Shown here one piece after another: positions 1 to 4,479 of a stretch of DNA of 6,261 nucleotides. The first letter of the stretch is position 1; each line of letters starts with the position of its first letter. Made by a program: the position numbers and the translations under genes. The notes beneath the pieces were generated by a model. It was not told the origin of the DNA. It saw only the letters and a list, made by a program, of their open reading frames with translations, and searched no databases. The stretch covers positions 1-6,261 of the forward strand of contig JAUYPG010000046.1 of the NCBI GenBank assembly GCA_030695805.1. The letters run 5' to 3'. The DNA comes from Nanobdellota archaeon (GTDB lineage Bacteria > Patescibacteriota > Minisyncoccia > UBA6257 > GWB1-50-10).

Positions 1-1
1 C

Positions 2-322
2 ATGGACACGGTTTTTGCCCTGCTCGACGAACTGCCCGGCAAAATCGCCATGCATAAGATAACTACTCCCTATGTAATTCGATGCCTGCCCAATAATATT
101 AAAGATTGCGGGGGTATTTCAGGATTCGTCATGATTGCCGAGTCGCACATCTCCATTCATACGTTTCCCGCGAAGCAGTATCTTACGATGGATCTTTATT
201 CGTGCAATATGTTTGACGAGAAGAAGGTATTGTCAATTGTGAAGAGCGCATTTGGGTACCGCGTTCTCGAAAAGCATATCATTAAGCGAGGACTTAAATT
301 TCCGAAAGAAAATCTTTTGTAG
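2..322 (+). CDS. speD: S-adenosylmethionine decarboxylase proenzyme, 5' partial
   Basis: Pyruvoyl-dependent enzyme that would decarboxylate S-adenosylmethionine to supply aminopropyl groups for spermidine synthesis in the cytoplasm. The reading frame is open to the left edge, and about 20-30 N-terminal residues of the family are missing, so the first ATG (base 2) is probably internal. The diagnostic segment AESHISIHTFP is at residues 46-56: self-cleavage is expected between Glu47 and Ser48, Ser48 becoming the pyruvoyl group. His53 and Cys68 (in LYSCN) lie 5 and 20 residues after that serine, the same spacing as Ser63, His68 and Cys83 of the Thermotoga enzyme. The residues before it (DELPGKIAMHKI, PYVIR, ISGFV) fit the short bacterial class. 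The stop is TAG. Some SpeD homologues are known to have become arginine or ornithine decarboxylases, so the substrate is inferred. No spermidine synthase is visible here. Confidence 0.93.
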   Translation: MDTVFALLDELPGKIAMHKITTPYVIRCLPNNIKDCGGISGFVMIAESHISIHTFPAKQYLTMDLYSCNMFDEKKVLSIVKSAFGYRVLEKHIIKRGLKFPKENLL

Positions 323-362
323 CCTTGAATTACGAAATTAAATTGTTGCCTGAGCTAGTTTA

Positions 363-423
363 CCTTGAGCATAGTCGAAGGGAAGGCCTCATACGCAGAG
401 GAATCCCTTCGACAAGCTCAGGG
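363..423. repeat. Palindromic REP-like intergenic element
   Basis: The left arm, 363-382, is the near reverse complement of the right arm CCCTTCGACAAGCTCAGGG at 405-423, with one extra base and a few mismatches. Inside, CCTC (387-390) can pair with GAGG (398-401) around a 7-base loop, so the element can fold as one long hairpin. No T tract follows, so it is not an obvious intrinsic terminator. From memory, the TTCGACAAGCTCAGG motif recurs between genes in many environmental bacterial genomes. Related cores appear again near 4250-4430. Confidence 0.8.
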
Positions 424-471
424 AATAAGGCATGAATACTCGTATGCTCGGTCTCGTGAGCAGTTACGGAG

Positions 472-495
472 TTATCATTGACATTGTAATGATAA
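472..495. promoter_or_regulatory. Inverted repeat over the -35 box, candidate antitoxin operator
   Basis: TTATCATT (472-479) and AATGATAA (488-495) are perfect 8-bp arms separated by 8 bases. They overlap the -35 hexamer and the promoter spacer. DinJ/RelB-type antitoxins are ribbon-helix-helix repressors that bind palindromes in their own promoter. Binding here is inferred. Confidence 0.55.
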
Positions 496-505
496 TGTAT
501 ATACT
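478..505 (+). promoter_or_regulatory. Sigma-70-type promoter for the toxin-antitoxin operon
   Basis: The -35 box TTGACA (478-483) is a perfect consensus match, and the -10 box TATACT (500-505) matches five of six positions, with a 16-base spacer. Transcription would start at about 511-513, on or next to the ATG at 513. The transcript would then be leaderless or nearly so, which supports starting the antitoxin at 513 or 522 rather than at the upstream ATG at 432. Confidence 0.75.
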
Positions 506-517
506 ACCATATATGGT
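506..517. promoter_or_regulatory. Perfect 12-bp palindrome over the start site, candidate operator
   Basis: ACCATATATGGT is self-complementary. It lies immediately after the -10 box and contains the ATG at 513. A dimeric repressor bound here would block initiation. With the 472-495 repeat it gives two candidate operator half-units around one promoter. Confidence 0.5.
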
Positions 518-785
518 TAAAATGGACGTTACAATTCAAGTGAGGATTGACGAACGGACGAAGCGGGCCGCACAGAGAACGCTTCAGGAAATGGGGCTTG
601 ACGTGTCTTCCGCAGTGAAGCTTTTTTTGAAGAACGTGGTTATCACGGAGTCCATTCCATTTGATGTTCGTACGAAGAATGGATTTGCTCGATTTCAGGA
701 GGAACGGATGATCGCCGAAACCGAGGATGCGGCGCGAGGCGGGAAGGCATACGCGAATTATCGAGAGATGGTTCGCGATTTGTAA
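513..785 (+). CDS. dinJ: RelB/DinJ-family antitoxin
   Basis: Antitoxin that would neutralise the adjacent YafQ-like toxin and repress the operon as a ribbon-helix-helix dimer. The start at 513 gives 90 residues. The N-terminal strand VTIQVRID is followed by ERTKRAAQRTLQEMGLDVSS and a second helix (AVKLFLKNV), the DinJ/RelB pattern; IPFDVR recalls the LPFDLR segment of E. coli DinJ. The charged C-terminal half is expected to wrap the toxin. An ATG at 432 is in frame, but it lies upstream of the promoter and would add about 27 residues alien to the family. An ATG at 522 is equally possible and begins the conserved part directly. There is no Shine-Dalgarno site before either, consistent with a leaderless mRNA. 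The toxin gene begins three bases after the stop. The family is clear; exact RelB versus DinJ naming is less so. Confidence 0.88.
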   Translation: MVKMDVTIQVRIDERTKRAAQRTLQEMGLDVSSAVKLFLKNVVITESIPFDVRTKNGFARFQEERMIAETEDAARGGKAYANYREMVRDL

Positions 786-788
786 CTC

Positions 789-1070
789 ATGCTTCGCATA
801 AAGACCACGAAAAGTTTTCGAAAATCTTTGAAGCGGTATCGGGGATCAGGGAAGTTTAGAGAGGAGGAACTTCGGCGTGTAGTTGATATGCTTGCTTCGC
901 AAACTATTCTTCCGAAGAGGTATGAAGACCACGCATTACAAGGCGCGATGGCACATTTTCGAGAATGTCATGTTTTGCCGGATTTACTTTTGGTTTATAG
1001 GATTTTTGAGCAGGAACTTGTCTTGGTTCTTGTGAGCTTTGGTAGTCACGCTGAACTATTTGGCAAATGA
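789..1070 (+). CDS. yafQ: YafQ-like type II toxin, mRNA endonuclease
   Basis: RelE/YafQ-superfamily ribonuclease of 93 residues, about the usual length. YafQ cuts mRNA on the ribosome and is held inactive by DinJ. The C-terminal half carries the family signature: YEDHALQG (45-52), FRECHVLPDLLLVYRI (57-72) and GSHAELFG (85-92). His48, His61, Asp65, His87 and Phe91 correspond to His50, His63, Asp67, His87 and Phe91 of E. coli YafQ, so the active site looks intact. The N-terminal KSFRKSLKRY is the usual basic helix. The gene lies three bases after the antitoxin stop with no Shine-Dalgarno site, so translation is probably coupled. The last codons overlap the upstream part of the next promoter. 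Confidence 0.93.
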   Translation: MLRIKTTKSFRKSLKRYRGSGKFREEELRRVVDMLASQTILPKRYEDHALQGAMAHFRECHVLPDLLLVYRIFEQELVLVLVSFGSHAELFGK

Positions 1071-1073
1071 GTG

Positions 1074-1082
1074 TGGTATAAT
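1074..1082 (+). promoter_or_regulatory. Extended -10 promoter for doxX
   Basis: TGGTATAAT is a perfect extended -10 element. No convincing -35 box is present, which extended -10 promoters tolerate. Six bases separate it from the ATG at 1089, so transcription would start on or next to the A of the start codon. Confidence 0.7.
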
Positions 1083-1088
1083 AAATTT

Positions 1089-1490
1089 ATGATTCAATTT
1101 CTTTTTCCATTCGCGGACTGGGGGTTTGTTATTTTGAGAGTGGCGCTTGGCTTGCTTCTTTTGAGGCACGGGGCGCCGAAGTTGAAGGATGTGAAGGGGA
1201 CAGGCCAGTGGATGGCGAGCGTCGGATTTAAGCCGGGAGTTTTTTGGGCCGCGCTTGTCGGGGCTCTCGAGGTTTTTGGAGGCCTTGCCCTTGTGTTGGG
1301 GTTTTTCACTCAGATTATTTCCGGGCTGTTCGCGATTCAGTTTATCGTGATTCTTCTTACCTTGAAGCGGAAGGCGGGGCTTAAGGATAAAGAGTATGAC
1401 GTCCTCATTCTTGCGGTGTTGCTTTTCTTTGTTGTCGCGGGCGGCGGGGGGCTGTCTCTTGACGAGTATTTTACGATTATTTTTTACTAG
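1089..1490 (+). CDS. DoxX-family integral membrane protein
   Basis: Small membrane protein of 133 residues. The DoxX family covers four-helix proteins linked to quinone-dependent or thiol redox chemistry in some members, but most are uncharacterised, so no reaction is assigned. Four hydrophobic spans are visible at about 13-27, 52-72, 76-92 and 104-118. Family features are ILRVALGLLLLRHGAPKL (15-32), the WMASVGF loop (41-47), the GALEVFGGLALVLGF helix (58-72) and a Gly-rich end before LSLDEY (122-127). A GTG at 1071 in the same frame would add six residues but lies inside the promoter, so 1089 is preferred; no Shine-Dalgarno site precedes it. The TAG stop sits inside the first heptamer of the following repeat array. 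Confidence 0.85.
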   Translation: MIQFLFPFADWGFVILRVALGLLLLRHGAPKLKDVKGTGQWMASVGFKPGVFWAALVGALEVFGGLALVLGFFTQIISGLFAIQFIVILLTLKRKAGLKDKEYDVLILAVLLFFVVAGGGGLSLDEYFTIIFY

Positions 1491-1521
1491 AATCTAGAAG
1501 CTAGAAAATAGAATCTAGAAG
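1487..1521. repeat. Heptanucleotide repeat array, consensus CTAGAAN, about 5 units
   Basis: Five contiguous 7-base units follow CTAGAAN, one beginning ATAGAAT. The first contains the doxX stop codon. Bases 1501-1520 are exactly complementary to 1565-1584, so this array and the next form a perfect 20-bp inverted repeat around a 44-base spacer. Confidence 0.85.
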
Positions 1522-1544
1522 ACGACCGGGAGAGAACGGAATTT

Positions 1545-1573
1545 TTGCGGAGATTTTTTCTATTTTCTAGATT
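1545..1573 (+). promoter_or_regulatory. Possible recO promoter
   Basis: TTGCGG (1545-1550) and TAGATT (1568-1573) are 17 bases apart, a moderate match to sigma-70 boxes that would give a leader of about 15 bases before the TTG at 1595. The -10 box lies within a tandem repeat, so the match could be chance. Confidence 0.22.
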
Positions 1574-1588
1574 CTATTTTCTAGATTC
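1554..1588. repeat. Inverted partner heptamer array upstream of recO
   Basis: The 14-base unit TATTTTCTAGATTC occurs twice in tandem (1561-1574 and 1575-1588), preceded by a degenerate heptamer TTTTTTC. Read on the other strand, it is the same CTAGAAN-type series as 1487-1521. It ends seven bases before the recO start. Confidence 0.85.
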
Positions 1589-1594
1589 TGGTCT

Positions 1595-2128
1595 TTGAGC
1601 GAATATTGCACGGAGGCGATTGTTTTGGGCAGGCGGGAAAATGGAGGAGGACATAATCTCTTCGCGGATTTGTACACGAGGGAGCTCGGGCGCGTGGAGG
1701 CGAGGGTCGTAAGCGGGCGGAAGATCACGTCAAAACTTTCTCCTCATCTTGATCCGGGCACGCTTGTCTTTGCGCGCCTTGTGCATAAAAATCAGTTTAC
1801 GCTCGCGGACACGCTTCTCGAAGAGCGTTTTTCGGGAGTGTCGGGTCTTCAGTATGAAAATTTTTCCCGGCTCGCGCATCTTTTTCGATACCTCTTTCCA
1901 TTCGGCGTTTCTGATTTTGATGTCTGGGAGCTTCTTCTGAAATCTTTGAGAGAAGGAGAGATTGCCTATACAATGTTCCTATCCCTCCTCGGGTATGGTA
2001 GGGAGGGCGCGTTATGCGGCAGATGCTCCGAGGTCGAGACGCGCGCATTTTTTCTTCCTGACCAGACGTTTCTTTGCGGCATTTGCGCCTCTCCCTTCTC
2101 CGAGAGAGAGGTTGTGCGTTTCATATAA
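1595..2128 (+). CDS. recO: DNA repair protein RecO
   Basis: RecO anneals single strands and works with RecR and RecF to load RecA on SSB-coated DNA during gap repair. The N-terminal OB-fold part is recognisable: YCTEAIVLGRRENGGGHNLF (4-23), LYTRELGRVEARVVSGRK (26-43) and SKLSPHLDPGTLV (46-58). The C-terminal part has a zinc-binding site of CxxC type, Cys141/Cys144 and Cys161/Cys164, as in RecO proteins that retain the metal site. At 177 residues it is shorter than the usual 230-250, mostly from a reduced helical middle. The TTG at 1595 is chosen because the family N-terminus begins there; a stop in frame at 1568 leaves little room and no ATG lies between. No Shine-Dalgarno site is visible. 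The next gene begins ten bases after the stop, so the two may be co-transcribed. Confidence 0.9.
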   Translation: MSEYCTEAIVLGRRENGGGHNLFADLYTRELGRVEARVVSGRKITSKLSPHLDPGTLVFARLVHKNQFTLADTLLEERFSGVSGLQYENFSRLAHLFRYLFPFGVSDFDVWELLLKSLREGEIAYTMFLSLLGYGREGALCGRCSEVETRAFFLPDQTFLCGICASPFSEREVVRFI

Positions 2129-2138
2129 ATTTATTTTT

Positions 2139-4238
2139 ATGGTTCGCCTGTCTCATCACAAGTCCTCATCATCAAAGTCCCCGCGCTTGAAGCGTTCGCA
2201 GAAGAAAGGCGTTTCAAAAACGAGGACGAGGAAAATTTCGAAAAAAAGAAAAATGTTCGGTCCTGTTTCGCCGTTTCCGGTGTTGGATTTGCGCGAGCCC
2301 AGCACCACTTTTTTGAGAAAAGTGGTGCTGGGCGAGCCCGCGTCCGCTCCACCGGAGGCCTCGCTCGCGGAGCCAGAGCCGAAAGTTGATGCGCCTCGCG
2401 CGTCTCGCGTGGCGGAGTATGATGATCTGGAGACCGCCCCCCCTTCGGAGGGCCGAGGATTTCTGTCTCTTATGAAAACCTTTCGTTTTTTTACTTTGTT
2501 TTTCGGCGTTTCCGCGATCCTTGTTTTCGGCGCGAGCGCGTATTTTTTTTTCTTTTCCGGCAGGTTTTCGGGAGACGTGGCTCTTTCCCTCGATTTGCCG
2601 AAAGAGGTTTTGCGCGGGGCTCCTTTTGAATTTCAACTCGCGATAGAGAATAACGCGGAAATGGATATCAAAGACGCGAACCTCACCCTTCTTGTGCCGC
2701 GCGACATCCTTATTCTCGACAATCGGACGGAGAAGGGGATTTTGACGGACTCTCTCGGCGACCTTCGCCCCGGAAGCATAGAGAAGAAGAGTTATCGTCT
2801 TCTCGCACTTTCTCATGTCGCGGGAGTCCCTGGGAAGAGCTCTTCCACGGAAGAGGAGAGCGTCCTCAAGAAAATTACGGTACGCGTTTCCTACTCCCTC
2901 GGAGGGGCGTCGGGCTTCGAGGTCGAAGAGACGCGTGAGGTGCGGGCAGGCGAGTCCGCGCTTCGGGCGGAGCTTCGAAAAGACGAGGGGCAGGTGCTTT
3001 CCGGCTCTACCTTCCGTTTCGCTATCCTGTATTCCAACGCCTCGAATGAGGACATTGACGATCTGCGGATCGGCGTTCAGTATCCCGAGACCTTCCGATA
3101 CGTTTCTTCCAATCTCCCTCCCGACTCTCTCGATAATTACTGGAAGCTCGGGGCGCTTCGCGGGGGATCGGACGGGAAGATTTCCATTCAGGGAATCCTT
3201 GAGGGAGCGGATAACGCCGAGTTTCCTTTTCCGGTGAAATTTTATAGTTCGTTTCAGGGCAAGGATTATCTCGTCGGGGAAGAGAAGCTCGGGCTCTCCA
3301 TCGCTCCCTCTCCTATCGGATTGCAGGTTCTTATAAATGGAAGCGACGCGTACACGGCGCGGGCCGGGGATACGCTCCGGTATGAGATTTATTACAACAA
3401 TTTGAGCGGAGTTTCTCTTTCGGACTTTGTTATTCGAGGCGCATTTTTGGGAGAGATGTTTGATTTAACTTCTGCGCGATCAGGAGCCACCCTTGATTCG
3501 AGGGGCCGATTCGTATGGGACAAATCGGTTGTTTCCGAGTTTCGCGAGCTTTCGGCGGGGGCGCGGGGGAGGGTGGAATTTCAGGTGAAATTGAAAGATC
3601 AGTTTCCCATCTCGCGCGTCGGCGATACAAATTTTCGACTGCAGGCAACGATTGAGGCGAGTTCTCCCACAACGCCGTATTACGTGATTGGCGATAAGAC
3701 ACGCGCGCTTTTAGAATCGTCAATCAAGGTGCAGGGACGCGTTCTTTTCGACGCAAAGGCGTTTTATCGCGACGCGGACTCGGGGATCGTGAATTCCGGA
3801 TCCCTGCCTCCGCGCGCGGGGAGCCCAACCGAGTACACGATTCATTGGGTCCTTCGCAATGAGTCCACAAACGTGCGGGACGTGAAGGCGAGGGCGACAC
3901 TTCCATACGGCGTTGAATGGACTGGGAAGGTACAGAGCACGGCGGATACTTTGCCGCTTTATGACGAGCTTACGCGCGAGATTTCGTGGGATATTTTGGA
4001 GGTGTCCGCAACTAAGGGAGTATTGAGCGCTCCGGCAGAGGCGATTTTTCAGGTTCGCCTCACCCCCGACTCTTCGAGTGTGGGGAAGGTGATGACGCTT
4101 TTGAACGAGACCCGGCTTACGGCGATTGATGATTTTACCGGAGCGACGTTGCAGGCAAGCGATGTTTCTCTTACCACGAATTTGGTGGATGACCCCGGCG
4201 CAGGGGCAGGAGGAGGGATAGTTCAAAGCGCGGATTAA
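2139..4238 (+). CDS. Bitopic surface protein with Ig-like/DUF11-type repeats
   Basis: Unnamed protein of 699 residues. Residues 1-38 are rich in Lys, Arg and Ser; 40-110 are Pro/Glu/Ala-rich and probably disordered; a single hydrophobic span lies at about 115-139 (FRFFTLFFGVSAILVFGA onward). The basic side should be cytoplasmic and residues 140-699 outside. The ectodomain shows about four beta-sandwich repeats starting near 147, 274, 390 and 528, each with a strand ending in a polar stretch (FQLAIENNA, FAILYSNAS, YEIYYNNLS, IHWVLRNES) followed by a hydrophobic strand. This recalls DUF11/CARDB-like domains; membership is inferred. No catalytic motif, sortase signal or Cys pair is seen. A structural or adhesive surface role is plausible. 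The ATG at 2139 is chosen because residues from an earlier ATG (1962) overlap recO and look non-coding. There is no Shine-Dalgarno site, only an AT-rich TATAAATTTATTTTT upstream. The stop lies in a repeat. Confidence 0.85.
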   Translation: MVRLSHHKSSSSKSPRLKRSQKKGVSKTRTRKISKKRKMFGPVSPFPVLDLREPSTTFLRKVVLGEPASAPPEASLAEPEPKVDAPRASRVAEYDDLETAPPSEGRGFLSLMKTFRFFTLFFGVSAILVFGASAYFFFFSGRFSGDVALSLDLPKEVLRGAPFEFQLAIENNAEMDIKDANLTLLVPRDILILDNRTEKGILTDSLGDLRPGSIEKKSYRLLALSHVAGVPGKSSSTEEESVLKKITVRVSYSLGGASGFEVEETREVRAGESALRAELRKDEGQVLSGSTFRFAILYSNASNEDIDDLRIGVQYPETFRYVSSNLPPDSLDNYWKLGALRGGSDGKISIQGILEGADNAEFPFPVKFYSSFQGKDYLVGEEKLGLSIAPSPIGLQVLINGSDAYTARAGDTLRYEIYYNNLSGVSLSDFVIRGAFLGEMFDLTSARSGATLDSRGRFVWDKSVVSEFRELSAGARGRVEFQVKLKDQFPISRVGDTNFRLQATIEASSPTTPYYVIGDKTRALLESSIKVQGRVLFDAKAFYRDADSGIVNSGSLPPRAGSPTEYTIHWVLRNESTNVRDVKARATLPYGVEWTGKVQSTADTLPLYDELTREISWDILEVSATKGVLSAPAEAIFQVRLTPDSSSVGKVMTLLNETRLTAIDDFTGATLQASDVSLTTNLVDDPGAGAGGGIVQSAD
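2293..2339. repeat. In-frame palindromic insertion flanked by 8-bp direct repeats
   Basis: Inside the surface-protein gene, 2297-2312 and 2318-2333 form a perfect 16-bp inverted repeat with a 5-base loop (TTGAG). GCGAGCCC occurs at 2293-2300 and again at 2332-2339, exactly 39 bases apart, like a duplicated target. The extra 39 bases make 13 codons (residues 55-67) in the disordered cytoplasmic tail, so the frame is preserved. It resembles in principle the Rickettsia palindromic elements found inside genes; no relation in sequence is claimed. Confidence 0.8.
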
Positions 4239-4293
4239 CGCGGACTGAACCCCTCGGCTTTGCTCGGGGCAGGCGCTGACTTGCGCGGACACG
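4229..4293. repeat. Decamer repeat array, consensus CGCGGACTNA, interrupted
   Basis: Four 10-base units are CGCGGATTAA (4229-4238), CGCGGACTGA (4239-4248), CGCTGACTTG (4274-4283) and CGCGGACACG (4284-4293). The first supplies the last codons and the TAA stop of the surface-protein gene. A 25-base palindromic segment (4249-4273) separates the second from the third. Confidence 0.7.
4249..4273. repeat. Palindromic element inside the decamer array
   Basis: CCCC (4250-4253) and GGGG (4266-4269) bound the segment. On the opposite strand its core, GAGCAAAGCCGAGGGG, closely resembles the arm GAGCATAGTCGAAGGG at 367-382, mostly by transitions, suggesting a diverged relative of the 363-423 element. 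Confidence 0.55.
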
Positions 4294-4320
4294 AAGCGTG
4301 AAATTTGCGCTTTTTTTGAT
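4294..4320 (+). terminator. Candidate Rho-independent terminator after the surface-protein gene
   Basis: AAGCG (4294-4298) pairs with CGCTT (4308-4312), extendable by a wobble pair, with a short AT-rich loop, and runs into seven T residues (4311-4317). The stem is short, so strength is uncertain. Its position 56 bases after the stop fits. Confidence 0.5.
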
Positions 4321-4355
4321 TTTTGTGGTAACGTGTTTTTGGTTCAATACATGTT

Positions 4356-4435
4356 GGCGGTCGTAGCCGAAAGGCGAGAAGGTGTTATTTGGTGAGCGAA
4401 GTCGAACCATTTCAAACTTTTCGGCTATGACTGCC
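4356..4435 (+). promoter_or_regulatory. Structured leader upstream of the 4480 gene
   Basis: Bases 4356-4374 and 4417-4435 are imperfect 19-bp complementary arms (16 of 19 positions agree) around 42 bases. Inside the loop, TGGT (4390-4393) and ACCA (4406-4409) can form a second small stem. The end of the right arm, GACTGC (4429-4434), is also exactly complementary to GCAGTC (4446-4451), so two alternative folds are possible. The rest of 4321-4479 holds no gene; a promoter probably lies around 4316-4350, but no clear boxes were found. Function is unknown. Confidence 0.45.
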
Positions 4436-4467
4436 TAATTTCAGAGCAGTCCGCTGGCGTTTACGAC

Positions 4468-4473
4468 AAGGAG
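4468..4473 (+). promoter_or_regulatory. Strong Shine-Dalgarno site
   Basis: AAGGAG sits six bases before the ATG at 4480. It fixes this start over the in-frame ATG at 4492. No other gene in the window has a comparable site. Confidence 0.85.
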
Positions 4474-4479
4474 CTGACC

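Noticed and set aside
363..423. Intrinsic terminator for speD
   Set aside because: A long hairpin is present but no T tract follows, and the motif has the look of a dispersed repeat.
432..512. N-terminal extension of the antitoxin from the ATG at 432
   Set aside because: It lies upstream of and across a near-consensus promoter and two palindromes, and its residues do not fit the family N-terminus.
1487..1588. CRISPR-like array
   Set aside because: Units are seven bases in direct contact with no spacers; it is a simple tandem repeat.
1962..2138. Longer start for the surface protein from an ATG inside recO
   Set aside because: It would overlap recO by over 160 bases and adds residues with no plausible domain; the ATG at 2139 fits the basic tail and the recO spacing.
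2214..2816. 200-residue reverse-strand frame over the surface-protein gene
   Set aside because: Highly basic, repetitive shadow composition, no recognisable motif, and no start signals.
3720..4292. 190-residue reverse-strand frame at the end of the surface-protein gene
   Set aside because: Its first residues are the translation of the decamer and palindrome repeats; the rest is a shadow without motifs.
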